DNA of 64,000 nt from Chryseobacterium sp. BLS98 (GCF_001045445.1 NZ_LFNF01000002.1:496001-560000), one strand, 5' to 3'. Counted from the first letter of the stretch, positions 1 to 8,827 are shown. A program made the numbers and translations. The notes: generated by a model from the letters alone, not told the origin.

Positions 1-15
1 TATTATATACTTTAT

Positions 16-98
16 CAGTTGTTCTGTACCTTCAAAAAATACAACAACTGTACCCATTCGCTTTATTCCATAACAGGTATATTTGTTCGCTATACCTG
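16..98 (+). promoter_or_regulatory. Putative promoter/operator region of the DMT transporter
   Basis: Two inverted repeats are visible. CAGTTGTT (16-23) pairs with AACAACTG (43-50), and CAGGTATA (74-81) pairs with TATACCTG (91-98). The flavobacterial -7 element TATATTTG (78-85) lies inside the second palindrome, so a repressor bound there would block initiation. No clear -33 TTG is seen. The operator role is inference. Confidence 0.4.
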
Positions 99-105
99 AT
101 TCACA

Positions 106-1011
106 TTGAAAGATTATAAACTCATTTTTGCCGTTCTCACGGTCGCTCTTGTTTGGGGAACTACATTTCTGGCTATCCGTGTTGCTGTGGAAACAATTCC
201 TGCGTGGTTTGTAGCCGGGATACGTCAGTTTCTGGCAGCCATGATTATGCTTACCATCCTTCTTTCAAAAAAAGAATTTAAATGGATAGGCTGGAAAAGC
301 CTTGGTTATCAGGTTATTTTCGCCTCCCTTATGCTTGTGGTAGCCAATGGAATGACAACCGTTGCGGAAGAAACCGTATCCAGCAGTCTTGCTTCATTAA
401 TCAGTGCATGTTCCCCGATTCTTGTATTCCTGGGAAGTGTGGCTGTTGGTCTTCAGAAATTCAGTTTCCGGGCTCTTGCAGGTGTACTTTTATGTTTCAG
501 CGGAATCCTGTTTATCTTCTGGGACGGAATACAGGATCTGGCGAATCCACAATACAGAACAGGGATGATCTTCCTTTTCTGTGCAATTGCCGGATGGGCC
601 TCAGGAACTATTTTCACCAAAAAACTCAATATCCAGAGTGGTAATATTACCCTGAACCTTTTTTATCAGTTCCTGTTTGCAGGCACTGTACAAATTATTT
701 TTGCCTTCTTCTTTTCAGAGAATTATAATTTCGGAAACTGGAGCTTCAAAAGTATTTCGGCCATGCTTTATCTGGCTGTTTTTGGTTCTGTTGCTGCTTT
801 TTTTGCCTTCCATTATGCCTTAACCAAAATTTCGCCGGTACAGGTTTCCATCCTTGCTTATGTGAATACAATCATTGCTATATTTCTGGGATGGCTCATT
901 ATGGACGAAAAAATTTCACTCAAATTTATTCTTGCAGCAGTGATGATCATATGCGGTGTTTTTATTATCAATTACAAACCCGAAATGTTCAGAAGACAGA
1001 AGACTACATAA
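106..1011 (+). CDS. DMT superfamily (EamA family) transporter
   Basis: A 301-residue inner-membrane protein with about ten hydrophobic helices arranged as two EamA repeats (about residues 7-137 and 150-292). The family exports or exchanges small metabolites such as amino acids or nucleosides; the substrate cannot be read from sequence. The N-terminal ALVWGTTF motif is typical of EamA proteins. The start is a TTG; no ATG was seen between the -7 element at 78-85 and this codon. The gene stands alone, followed by a repeat-containing intergenic stretch. A palindrome overlaps its likely promoter, which suggests repressor control, perhaps by a divergent regulator outside the window. Confidence 0.85.
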   Translation: MKDYKLIFAVLTVALVWGTTFLAIRVAVETIPAWFVAGIRQFLAAMIMLTILLSKKEFKWIGWKSLGYQVIFASLMLVVANGMTTVAEETVSSSLASLISACSPILVFLGSVAVGLQKFSFRALAGVLLCFSGILFIFWDGIQDLANPQYRTGMIFLFCAIAGWASGTIFTKKLNIQSGNITLNLFYQFLFAGTVQIIFAFFFSENYNFGNWSFKSISAMLYLAVFGSVAAFFAFHYALTKISPVQVSILAYVNTIIAIFLGWLIMDEKISLKFILAAVMIICGVFIINYKPEMFRRQKTT

Positions 1012-1065
1012 GAAGACAAACAGGATTACACTGAAATCTAAAAACAATCATACCCACTTCCATAT

Positions 1066-1118
1066 CCCCCTCCTTTGGAAGGGTGGCGAAAATTCATAGA
1101 ATTTTTGACGGGATGGTT
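1066..1118 (+). repeat. Dispersed intergenic repeat, copy A
   Basis: A roughly 53-base element that reads CCCCTCC, then a GG-rich block, then AAAATTC-ATA-GAATTTT (a 7-bp hairpin) and TGACGGGATGG. A second copy lies at 32476-32527 with nearly the same sequence, but its loop is TAT instead of ATA. It sits between the transporter and a lipoprotein gene and has no coding potential. Confidence 0.8.
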
Positions 1119-1231
1119 TACAATTTCACATCATCCTATCAATAAAATCTTCTTCCATTTAAGCTTACAACACAGGCAAATTTCATATTTTCCTTATTTT
1201 TCCCTATATTGTTTACACCAACATTAACAAT

Positions 1232-1798
1232 ATGCTTAAAAACACATTTTTTATACTTTTTGCTGGTTCTTTTCTATTAATTAGCTGTGATTATAAAGAA
1301 AAAGAAAAAAATCTCACAGAAAGAGAAAAGCAATTACTGGAAAAAGAAAAACTATTTGCAAAAAAAGAATCCGAATATCAGTCTCTTTTAAAAATGAGAG
1401 ACAGCATTTTTTCTAAGAAAGATTCCGTAAAGATAGTTCTGTGGCCTGAAGAAATCTCCGGACCCTGGAACGGAAAAGTGATCTGTACAGAATCCAACTG
1501 CAGTGATTATGTAGTAGGTGATCAGCGTACGGATATCTGGGAATTCGACAGTGATTCGATTCATTTGTCTACAAAAATTATCAATAACAATAATCTGGTA
1601 AGGCTATATTCCGGCAAATTTGAAAATAACGAAATCAAACTTAATTTCAAAACGGATTCCACTTCCCAGAAAAAAGTAGAAATGAATGTTCTGCTGAATG
1701 ATATTTCCGACACCAAGCTGAAAGGAACAAGAACCATTACTACCGACAACGGCTGTACTGCCAAGTTTTCCGTCGAATTAGTACGTTCCACAAAATAA
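1232..1798 (+). CDS. Hypothetical lipoprotein with Lys/Glu-rich coiled coil
   Basis: A 188-residue protein with a lipoprotein signal peptide: hydrophobic residues 5-17 and lipobox LISC with the lipidated Cys at 19. Residues about 22-60 are rich in Lys and Glu and likely form a coiled coil. The remaining domain contains a WNGKVICTESNCSDYVVG stretch and is probably a small beta-rich fold. No family is recognised. It ends 10 bases before the antiporter gene, so the two are probably co-transcribed. A role beside the antiporter in the envelope is only inference from position. Confidence 0.75.
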   Translation: MLKNTFFILFAGSFLLISCDYKEKEKNLTEREKQLLEKEKLFAKKESEYQSLLKMRDSIFSKKDSVKIVLWPEEISGPWNGKVICTESNCSDYVVGDQRTDIWEFDSDSIHLSTKIINNNNLVRLYSGKFENNEIKLNFKTDSTSQKKVEMNVLLNDISDTKLKGTRTITTDNGCTAKFSVELVRSTK

Positions 1799-1808
1799 AA
1801 AAACACCT

Positions 1809-3932
1809 ATGATTTTACTGAGTATACATAATCTGAGTTTTCCTATAGAAGATCCGGTCTTAAAATTCCTGTTGGTATTGGTTATCATCCTTGCCGCTCC
1901 CCTGCTTTTGAATAAAATTAAAGTTCCGCATCTGCTGGGGCTTATCATTGCCGGAGCAGTAATCGGACCTAATGGATTTAACGTGCTGGCAAGGGACAGC
2001 AGTATTGTGGTAACAGGAACTACCGGCCTTCTTTATATCATGTTTCTTGCCGGATTAGAAATTGATATGGGCGATTTTAAGAAGAACAAATGGAAAAGCC
2101 TCACCTTCGGAATTTATACGTTTGCTGTACCTTTTATACTGGGTTATCTGGGTGGTTATTATCTTCTGGGATTTTCAATGCTTACCTCCATCCTTTTTGC
2201 CAGTCTTTTTTCATCACATACCCTGATTGCATATCCGCTGGTCAGCAAACTGGGAATCGCCAAGAACAAGGCAGTCAATATCACAGTGGGAGGAACGATG
2301 ATCACAGATATCATGGCCCTTTTGGTACTTGCGGTAATCGTGGGAATGTCACAGGGGGATGTAGGCACAGAATTTTGGGTTAAACTTTCCGTTTCCTTCA
2401 TTGTTTTCGCTTTAATTGTTCTGATTATATTCCCTATTATAGGGCGTTGGTTCTTTAAAAAGGTGGATGATAAGATTTCACAGTATATTTTTGTCCTTGT
2501 CATGATCTATCTGGCCGCGATGCTTGCAGAGCTGGCCGGCGTGGAGGCTATTATCGGGGCATTCTTTGCAGGACTGGCTTTAAACAGGCTTATCCCTCAC
2601 ACCTCATCACTGATGAATAGAGTTGAGTTTGTAGGAAATGCTATATTCATTCCTTTCTTCCTGATCAGCGTGGGAATGCTTATTGATTTCAAAGTTTTCT
2701 TTAAAAGCTGGGAAACTTTAGAAGTTGCGGGAATTATGCTTGTTGCTTCTATCGGAGGGAAATATCTTTCAGCAGTGATGACGCAAAAGACATTCAGACT
2801 ATCCAAAGAGGAAGGAAAACTTATTTTCGGACTAAGTTCGGCATCTGCAGCCGCAACTTTAGCTTCAGTAATGGTAGGATACAATATTATTCTTTCAGAA
2901 ACTGAGACCGGTGAACCGGTAAGATTATTGAATGAGCATGTACTGAACGGAAGCATTCTTCTGATCCTTATTTCCTGTACAATTTCTTCATTTATATCTA
3001 TGGCCAGCGCCCAAAAGATTGCAGAAAGCGATAATGAAGATACGGTTTCGGGGAATAGTCATGAAGAAGAAAATATACTGTTGGCCATTAACCACGAAGA
3101 AACTGTGGAAAGAATGGTAAATCTGGGCATACTGATTAAAGCTCATGAAAATACGGAAAACCTCTTCGCCTTAAATGTCATTAATGAAGATAAAAATGAA
3201 TCTTCCGTGAAAAATGCCGAAAAGCTGCTTCATCAGGCAACAGATGCTGCGGCTGCGGCTGACGTTAAAATGCAGGCTCTTAAAAGATATGATAATGATG
3301 TGATCAATGGAGTGAAAAATGTGATTAAAGAACAGAATATTACCGATCTTATTATTGGTCTGGAAGATGAGAAAGGCTTCTCCCCTTCTTTTGTCTATAA
3401 TCTTTACAGCGGGTATCTTCAGAATGATGATGTAAATGTACTGGTTTACCATGCAGCACAGCCGCTTTCCACTATAAAAAAATATGCCGTCATGATTCCG
3501 GAAAACGCTCATAAAGAAGCAGGATTTTTTCACGCTTTGCTAAGAGTGTGGAATATAGCAAGAAATTCCGGCGCAAGTGTGGTTTTCTATGCTCCTGAAA
3601 ATATTCTGGATATTCTCCAGAAAATTGTGAAGAAAGCAAACATAGAAGCAGAATTCATCATTATGAGTACCTGGCAGGACGGTGAAAAGACCGCTGCAAA
3701 ACTGAAGGAAGATGAAGCTTTGATTGTTTTGATGGCCAAACGCGGTATGAAGTCTTATATTCCTAGAATGAGGCTTATTCCTGAATTGCTGAATAAATAC
3801 TTAAATGACAATAATTATTTGCTGATCTTTCCATTTTCAGAATTTGACGAAAACAGTCCGGAAATACGCTCTGTAGGTAATCATGATGATTTTGTGGAAA
3901 TTGGTAATGTGATTCAGAAGATTTTTAAGTAG
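1809..3932 (+). CDS. CPA2-family cation/proton antiporter with C-terminal Usp-like region
   Basis: A 707-residue protein. Residues about 10-400 form a Na+/H+ exchanger-type membrane domain of some 12 helices, with the typical VEAIIGAFFAGLALN stretch of KefB/NhaS-like proteins near residues 245-260. The C-terminal 280 residues are soluble and look like universal-stress-protein repeats (patterns such as ILLAINHEETVERMVNLG). It should exchange Na+ or K+ for protons at the inner membrane, with the soluble part sensing nucleotides or stress. Ion specificity cannot be read. It lies 10 bases after the lipoprotein gene. Family assignment is firm; regulation is inferred. Confidence 0.9.
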   Translation: MILLSIHNLSFPIEDPVLKFLLVLVIILAAPLLLNKIKVPHLLGLIIAGAVIGPNGFNVLARDSSIVVTGTTGLLYIMFLAGLEIDMGDFKKNKWKSLTFGIYTFAVPFILGYLGGYYLLGFSMLTSILFASLFSSHTLIAYPLVSKLGIAKNKAVNITVGGTMITDIMALLVLAVIVGMSQGDVGTEFWVKLSVSFIVFALIVLIIFPIIGRWFFKKVDDKISQYIFVLVMIYLAAMLAELAGVEAIIGAFFAGLALNRLIPHTSSLMNRVEFVGNAIFIPFFLISVGMLIDFKVFFKSWETLEVAGIMLVASIGGKYLSAVMTQKTFRLSKEEGKLIFGLSSASAAATLASVMVGYNIILSETETGEPVRLLNEHVLNGSILLILISCTISSFISMASAQKIAESDNEDTVSGNSHEEENILLAINHEETVERMVNLGILIKAHENTENLFALNVINEDKNESSVKNAEKLLHQATDAAAAADVKMQALKRYDNDVINGVKNVIKEQNITDLIIGLEDEKGFSPSFVYNLYSGYLQNDDVNVLVYHAAQPLSTIKKYAVMIPENAHKEAGFFHALLRVWNIARNSGASVVFYAPENILDILQKIVKKANIEAEFIIMSTWQDGEKTAAKLKEDEALIVLMAKRGMKSYIPRMRLIPELLNKYLNDNNYLLIFPFSEFDENSPEIRSVGNHDDFVEIGNVIQKIFK

Positions 3933-3957
3933 TTTAAAATATTTCTATATTTAATTT

Positions 3958-4530
3958 ATGAAAAAATTATTTCCAATAGTTCTTTTATTATTAATCAACT
4001 GCAAAGATCAAAAACAAAATATAACCGCAGATCCAAAAATAGAGCAATCAGTAATGTCTGAAATTAAATATGGTGAAAATTTTTTTGATTACAATGAGAT
4101 AGATTATTATCAAATTGAAACCAAAGAGGGTGGAATTACAGAATTAGATCAAAATCAAGGTAAATCAAAAATTGATAAACTTAAATATGATTTGGTCATT
4201 GGCGAAACTCCGGAAAGTATTAATGATCTTGATTTTCTGAATTATATGAATAAAATTGGTTATTTGAAGAAGAAAATAAATCCGTCTAAATTTGGGAACA
4301 TCAATAAAATATTTGTGGAAAAGCCAGAAGAAGAAATGATGGTTGCCGCTTGCATTCCAGTCTTCAGGGATATCCTGGTTTTTAAAAAGAGCGGTAAAGT
4401 TACAGGAATAGCTAAAATATGTTTCGACTGTCATCAATATCGTATGATTGGAACAGATGCCAATACAGAAAATTTTGGTTCAGATAATGACTATTCGCAA
4501 CTTGGAAATATTTTAGATAACATTAAATAG
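3958..4530 (+). CDS. Hypothetical lipoprotein
   Basis: A 190-residue protein with a short signal peptide and lipobox LINC (Cys 15), so probably membrane-anchored in the periplasm or outer membrane. The mature part is acidic in its first half and has a CFDCHQYR motif near residue 157 whose two Cys and one His could bind metal or form a disulfide. No family recognised. It overlaps the next gene by one base (stop TAG shares its G with a GTG start), indicating translational coupling. Confidence 0.65.
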   Translation: MKKLFPIVLLLLINCKDQKQNITADPKIEQSVMSEIKYGENFFDYNEIDYYQIETKEGGITELDQNQGKSKIDKLKYDLVIGETPESINDLDFLNYMNKIGYLKKKINPSKFGNINKIFVEKPEEEMMVAACIPVFRDILVFKKSGKVTGIAKICFDCHQYRMIGTDANTENFGSDNDYSQLGNILDNIK

Positions 4531-4889
4531 TGAAAAAAGCACTAATAATCGTAGTTTTGCTGTTGATTCTAATTATAGTTTCAGTAACAGTTTATTGGAA
4601 TCTTCCCATTGAAATCACAAGAAAAAATGATATAGACACAGGAAATAAAATCATCCAGAATATTGAAGATTATCAAAAAAATTATGGAAAACTTCCTGAT
4701 AACAATGATTATAAAACACTGAAAATTTTAGGATTAAAACTGGAAGACTCCCGAGTTTATCTTGATTACATAACGGATAATAAGGGTAATTTTGAGCTTA
4801 CTTATCTTGAAGGGTTCGACGGTCCTTATCTTTTATGGAATTCTAAAGAGAGAAAATGGACGATTGATTATCCTAAAATTTATAAATAA
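4530..4889 (+). CDS. Hypothetical single-pass membrane protein
   Basis: A 119-residue protein starting at GTG, whose G is the last base of the preceding TAG stop. Residues 3-25 form one hydrophobic helix. After it, a pattern of Ile-rich helix, then NYGKLPDN, resembles minor pilin-like or periplasmic anchored proteins, but no prepilin cleavage motif is seen. It is co-transcribed with the lipoprotein upstream and ends just before a strong hairpin terminator. Function unknown. Confidence 0.6.
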   Translation: MKKALIIVVLLLILIIVSVTVYWNLPIEITRKNDIDTGNKIIQNIEDYQKNYGKLPDNNDYKTLKILGLKLEDSRVYLDYITDNKGNFELTYLEGFDGPYLLWNSKERKWTIDYPKIYK

Positions 4890-4893
4890 AAAG

Positions 4894-4921
4894 AAGACTG
4901 CCTTTTCAAGCAGTCTTTTTC
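4894..4921. terminator. Bidirectional terminator between convergent genes
   Basis: Perfect 8-bp stem AAGACTGC/GCAGTCTT (4894-4901 and 4910-4917) with an 8-base loop, followed by T on the plus strand and preceded by A-rich sequence for the minus strand. It lies between the convergent stops of the small membrane protein and purK. Confidence 0.85.
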
Positions 4922-4945
4922 AATATTATGAATTAATCGTTTTCT

Positions 4946-6058
4946 TTATTTTGAGATAACTTTTACCATTTCTTTCACTTTCACCAATTTTTCCATTAGC
5001 TCTTCTCTCGAATCTGCCAACACATTAATATGCCCCATTTTTCTTCCGGGCTTGGTTTCGGTTTTTCCATAAAGGTGAACGTATGTTTTCGGTAGTTTAA
5101 GAACCTCATCCATTCCTTCATAAATTACTTTTCCTGCATGTCCTTCTGCTCCAACAAGGTTCAGCATTCCGCTGTACCCAATAACGTCAGTATCAGCTAA
5201 AGGTAAATTTTTCACTACTCGGTACATCTGTTCAAACTGGGAGTTGGCATTCCCTTCCTGGCTTTGGTGACCTGAATTATGTAGTCTTGGAGCCGTTTCA
5301 TTTACCCATACTTTTCCGTTTTTATCAAGGAAGAGTTCAATGGCAAAAAGGCCCGGAGAATTAATCGCATTTAAGAATTTTTCTGTGATGGAATCAATCT
5401 GTTTCTGGATATCTTCGTTTAAAAATACCGGACAGATATTGAAATCCAACAAATTCAGCTTCGGATCGGCCACCATTTCCGTTACGGGAAAAGTTTTTGT
5501 TTCACCATTTTCATTTCTGGCAACAATTACAGAAAGTTCTTTATCGATATCTACCAGATTTTCAATCACAGAGTCCTGTACCCAAAGGTTTTTCATATCT
5601 TCTGCTGTACGGATTACCTGAACTCCCTTTCCGTCATATCCTCCCGTATTCATTTTTTGCACGAACGGTAGCGGCATTTTAATTTCGTCAGAACTTCCGT
5701 CCATCACTTCAAACTCCGGACTTGGAATATCGTGGGCCTTATAAAATTGTTTCTGAAGAATTTTTTGCTGGATTGTTTTAATAATTTTAGAATTCGGAAC
5801 CACTTTTATCCCCTGATTTTCTAGTTCAGCCAAAGCATCTGCATTTACATGCTCTATTTCAATGGTTACAACCTCTTTATCTTTCCCGAAACTCAACACT
5901 GTTTCATAATCATTAAAATTTCCCTGTGTAAAATGAGAGATATTATTGCACGGTGCATCAGAAGCCGGGTCCAGTGTATAAAACTGATCGTCATATTTCA
6001 GTGCGCTTTGTATCAGCATCCTTCCCAGCTGTCCGCCTCCTAAAATTCCTATTTTCAT
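4946..6058 (-). CDS. purK: 5-(carboxyamino)imidazole ribonucleotide synthase PurK
   Basis: A 370-residue ATP-grasp enzyme that carboxylates AIR with bicarbonate and ATP to give N5-CAIR in purine synthesis. The N-terminal ILGGGQLGRML motif (residues 4-14), the MNTGGYDGKGV loop of the ATP-grasp domain and the ETAPRLHNSGHQ motif near residue 255 are diagnostic. Length is normal for the family. The partner mutase PurE is not adjacent here. The next gene on the same strand (DUF1543) lies just upstream, so the two may share a transcript. purA further along the window belongs to the same pathway. Confidence 0.96.
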   Translation of the reverse strand: MKIGILGGGQLGRMLIQSALKYDDQFYTLDPASDAPCNNISHFTQGNFNDYETVLSFGKDKEVVTIEIEHVNADALAELENQGIKVVPNSKIIKTIQQKILQKQFYKAHDIPSPEFEVMDGSSDEIKMPLPFVQKMNTGGYDGKGVQVIRTAEDMKNLWVQDSVIENLVDIDKELSVIVARNENGETKTFPVTEMVADPKLNLLDFNICPVFLNEDIQKQIDSITEKFLNAINSPGLFAIELFLDKNGKVWVNETAPRLHNSGHQSQEGNANSQFEQMYRVVKNLPLADTDVIGYSGMLNLVGAEGHAGKVIYEGMDEVLKLPKTYVHLYGKTETKPGRKMGHINVLADSREELMEKLVKVKEMVKVISK

Positions 6059-6100
6059 TCTTACTTTTATTTTTTCTATTAGATTTTATTTACCGGTGAT

Positions 6101-6652
6101 TTACTGAATTTTGTCAATCTTTAAATATCCAAGACCCATTGGGTTTTCCTGATTTTCCGAGTCGGATTTTGTCAGGATGATGGAATATTTTTCTTTCATT
6201 TTTTCAGGAAGGATATCATTAACATTGAAAATATCGTCAATATCAACACCGTGTTTATCATCAATATGGCTTACTGCACCTCCAAAACCCATCGTTGCAT
6301 AAAATTCTGTTGCCTTTGCTCTTTTAACGATTTCTCCCATAGATTTTCCTACCATCAGGTGCTGCTCATGAAACTCTTCAAAAAAGCCTTTCTTGTATCC
6401 TCCCAGATTAAGAAAATACAGATGGTCTTCGTACAGCTGATCTGTTTTCTCAACGATTGTCACTTTGTATCCATCTGCAAATTTCACTTCCTGGTAACAG
6501 TCTATATGGATTTTTCCTTCTGCTTCTTTCCAGAAATCCTTCATATCGGGAACGAGATCTTTAAGATTTTCTGCAATCCCGAAAAAAACGTCGTGCTGCT
6601 CGATATTCCTGCCCTTGGGCGTTGCGCCGAGAATGATATAAAATAATTTCAT
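6101..6652 (-). CDS. DUF1543 family protein
   Basis: A 183-residue protein beginning MKLFYIILGATPKGRNIEQHD, the hallmark of DUF1543. I chose the ATG at 6652 rather than the one four codons upstream, because the -7 element at 6670-6677 would place the RNA start near 6666 and the family begins at this Met. Members are small soluble proteins of unknown biochemical role; the HD and HIDCYQEV stretches are conserved-looking. Its stop is about 40 bases from the purK start, on the same strand. Confidence 0.8.
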   Translation of the reverse strand: MKLFYIILGATPKGRNIEQHDVFFGIAENLKDLVPDMKDFWKEAEGKIHIDCYQEVKFADGYKVTIVEKTDQLYEDHLYFLNLGGYKKGFFEEFHEQHLMVGKSMGEIVKRAKATEFYATMGFGGAVSHIDDKHGVDIDDIFNVNDILPEKMKEKYSIILTKSDSENQENPMGLGYLKIDKIQ

Positions 6653-6669
6653 TTCACTTTTCATATCTG

Positions 6670-6677
6670 CAAAAATA
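6670..6677 (-). promoter_or_regulatory. -7 element of the DUF1543 gene promoter
   Basis: On the minus strand the sequence is TATTTTTG, matching flavobacterial TAnnTTTG. No TTG at the expected -33 distance. It lies back to back with the TauE/SafE promoter. Confidence 0.5.
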
Positions 6678-6702
6678 CATCAAATTTATCTTTTTTAAAC
6701 GT

Positions 6703-6733
6703 TTGGCAGACTACCACAATAGTTTTATATTTG
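6703..6733 (+). promoter_or_regulatory. TTG-N20-TATATTTG promoter of the TauE/SafE gene
   Basis: TTG at 6703-6705, a 20-base spacer and TATATTTG at 6726-6733. If the -7 box ends at -4, transcription begins at about 6737, one base before the ATG, which would make the message leaderless. Confidence 0.65.
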
Positions 6734-6737
6734 TAGC

Positions 6738-7568
6738 ATGTCAGAAATCATCATTCTGTTTCTCGGCGCAGTTTCCGCCGGTCTTTTGGGTTCACTTACA
6801 GGTTTGGGAGGAGGAGTTATTATTATTCCTTTATTAACGCTGGGTTTCGGCGTTCCTATGCATTATGCCATTGGGGCTTCTTTAATTTCCGTGATCGGTA
6901 CTTCTTCAGGGGCTGCAGTAGCTTTCGTGAAAGAAGGTTTTACCAATATGCGGATAGGGATGTTTCTGGAAATCGGGACTACTGCAGGAGCAATTATCGG
7001 AGCATTGATTTCAGGAATGCTTAATCCTAATACGATCGGAATTATTTTCGCCAGCATTCTTTTATTGACGGTTGTTTTAAATCTTAAGGGAAAACCTGAC
7101 CATCAGGAGCCTTTAATAAAAGGAAGCCTTGAAGAAAAGCTAAAACTGTACGGAACTTTTCCTGATAAAGGAGTTTTAAAAAGCTATTCTGCTAGAAATA
7201 CCGTTCCTGGATTCCTGATGATGCTGTTTGCAGGTGCCATGTCCGGGCTTTTGGGAATCGGTTCCGGAGCGCTTAAAGTTCTGGCCATGGATAATATGAT
7301 GAAACTTCCGTTTAAGGTTTCTACGACTACAAGTAACTTTATGATTGGTGTAACTGCTGTAGCCAGTGCTCTGATCTATTTCCAGAGAGGCGAAATCATA
7401 CCTGTGATTGTAGCTCCGGTACTGATTGGTGTGGTGGTAGGAAGCTTTATCGGTTCAAAAACCCTGATGGTATCCAAAACGAAGAAATTAAAGGTGTTCT
7501 TTGCCATTGTGATCACTATTTTGGCAGTATATATGATGTATAACGGTATCAATAAAAGCTTCAGATAA
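6738..7568 (+). CDS. TauE/SafE family sulfite/anion exporter
   Basis: A 276-residue integral membrane protein with about eight helices and the two Gly-rich repeats typical of the family: GSLTGLGGGVIIIPLL near residue 20 and GLLGIGSGALKVLAMD near residue 170. TauE/SafE proteins move sulfur-containing or other small anions across the inner membrane; the substrate here is unknown. Its TAA stop overlaps the ATG of the DUF1634 gene (TAATG), an arrangement seen for TauE-DUF1634 pairs. The promoter sits so close to the ATG that the message may be leaderless. Confidence 0.9.
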   Translation: MSEIIILFLGAVSAGLLGSLTGLGGGVIIIPLLTLGFGVPMHYAIGASLISVIGTSSGAAVAFVKEGFTNMRIGMFLEIGTTAGAIIGALISGMLNPNTIGIIFASILLLTVVLNLKGKPDHQEPLIKGSLEEKLKLYGTFPDKGVLKSYSARNTVPGFLMMLFAGAMSGLLGIGSGALKVLAMDNMMKLPFKVSTTTSNFMIGVTAVASALIYFQRGEIIPVIVAPVLIGVVVGSFIGSKTLMVSKTKKLKVFFAIVITILAVYMMYNGINKSFR

Positions 7569-7951
7569 TGAGAAAGAATTTTACAGATGTGGATCTGAAC
7601 CGTTCGGTAGGAAATCTTCTGAGACTGGGGGTTATTTTATCTGTAGCCACATCATTGATCGGTTTTATCAAGCTTTTCACTGAAGGCTTTAAAATGCCTA
7701 AGAAATATACTTCCCTGGATATGGGGTCGTCTTCCGAAAAGGTATGGGGAATGTTTTGGAATTCTTTATGCAAAGGAGAAGGTATGGCCATTATACAGCT
7801 TGGAATCCTGCTGCTGATCTTCACTCCTCTTGTCAGGATTATTTTTGCGCTGATCGGATATTTAAAAGAAAAAGACTACGTTTATGTAGTCATTTCCTCT
7901 ATCGTTCTGGCCATTATGGCAGTCAGTTTCTTTACAGGTTACGCTCATTAA
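7568..7951 (+). CDS. DUF1634 family membrane protein
   Basis: A 127-residue protein with three predicted membrane helices (about residues 15-37, 70-92 and 102-124). DUF1634 genes commonly sit directly after TauE/SafE exporters, and here the start ATG overlaps the exporter stop, so the two are translationally coupled and probably form one transport unit. No catalytic motif is visible. The gene ends three bases from the convergent VOC gene with no room for a terminator. Confidence 0.85.
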   Translation: MRKNFTDVDLNRSVGNLLRLGVILSVATSLIGFIKLFTEGFKMPKKYTSLDMGSSSEKVWGMFWNSLCKGEGMAIIQLGILLLIFTPLVRIIFALIGYLKEKDYVYVVISSIVLAIMAVSFFTGYAH

Positions 7952-7954
7952 TTT

Positions 7955-8332
7955 TTACATTTCATAAAATTCCAGCGGAAGCTGATCCGGATCCTGAGTA
8001 AAGAAAAATTCTTTTCCGGTATATTCGTCTATGCGGATCTCTTCGCAGACAAGACCTTTCCTTATCAATTCTTCTCTCTTATCCTTTACATCCTCTACGG
8101 AAAAAGCCAAATGTCTTAATCCGCATGATTCAGGACGGGACGGTCTTGGCGGAGGATCAGGAAATGAAAAGAGCTCAATTACATAATGATCGCCTATAGC
8201 GAGATCAAGTTTGTACGACTGTCTTTCTTTACGGTAAACTTCACGGATTATATTTAAATCCAGAATTTCAGTATAGAATTTTTTTGAAACTTCATAATTC
8301 GAACATATGACGGCAATGTGGTGAATCTTCAT
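7955..8332 (-). CDS. VOC family protein, GloA2/YaeR-like
   Basis: A 125-residue single vicinal-oxygen-chelate unit. The likely metal ligands are the HH pair near residue 4, Glu in YVIELFSF, His in GLRHLAF and Glu in LPLEFYE at the C-terminus. The PDPPPRPSRPESCGLRHLAF stretch matches the SMU.1112c/YaeR (GloA2) group, related to glyoxalase I but of uncertain substrate. It probably acts as a cytosolic metal-dependent dimer. Convergent with the DUF1634 gene. Confidence 0.85.
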   Translation of the reverse strand: MKIHHIAVICSNYEVSKKFYTEILDLNIIREVYRKERQSYKLDLAIGDHYVIELFSFPDPPPRPSRPESCGLRHLAFSVEDVKDKREELIRKGLVCEEIRIDEYTGKEFFFTQDPDQLPLEFYEM

Positions 8333-8386
8333 TTTAGAATATATTTTTTTCTTTCGACTGCATTCAGAGATACATCAGATCTCCTG

Positions 8387-8827
8387 TTATTTTATTTCTT
8401 TACAGTTTTCTTTTCTCCTTGTATCGATAATGTATTGAATTTTCCAGTCATTCTGCTGCTTGACCAATTGAAAGCTGTTTGCCCCGCAATGGGAGAACTT
8501 ACCTTTAAAAAAGAATGAATACGGTGTAAAAACACTTGCCAGTCCTCCATCTGTATGAATGGCATCAACGATAATTCTTTCGTCAAGATCATCTTTCGAA
8601 AATTTGGTAACTGAGGCTATAAATTCCTGTACATTTTCATTTTTTACGGTCCCGTCTTTAGTGATGGTCTGGAGAATCGCTCCTTCTGCAAAAGCAGATT
8701 TCACCAGCTCAGGATCAGCATTTTTCATTCCTGAAAATAGATTGCGGATCGGTTTTTCTATGTCCTGATTCTGCTGACCGAAGCATAAAGTACCAAGAAA
8801 CAAAGGGATTGCAACAAGTTTATTCAT
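8387..8827 (-). CDS. Secreted NTF2-like (putative lumazine-binding) protein
   Basis: A 146-residue protein when started at the ATG at 8827, which begins a clean signal peptide ending CFGQ. An ATG four codons upstream (8839) is the alternative. The mature part has the SnoaL/NTF2-like layout seen in putative lumazine-binding proteins: IRNLFSGMKNADPELVKSAF, then a beta-rich part with SPFSFFFKG-like and WKIQYIIDTR strands. Members bind small molecules or are small enzymes; no catalytic residues can be assigned. Transcribed alone, divergent from the EEP-family gene. Confidence 0.75.
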   Translation of the reverse strand: MNKLVAIPLFLGTLCFGQQNQDIEKPIRNLFSGMKNADPELVKSAFAEGAILQTITKDGTVKNENVQEFIASVTKFSKDDLDERIIVDAIHTDGGLASVFTPYSFFFKGKFSHCGANSFQLVKQQNDWKIQYIIDTRRKENCKEIK

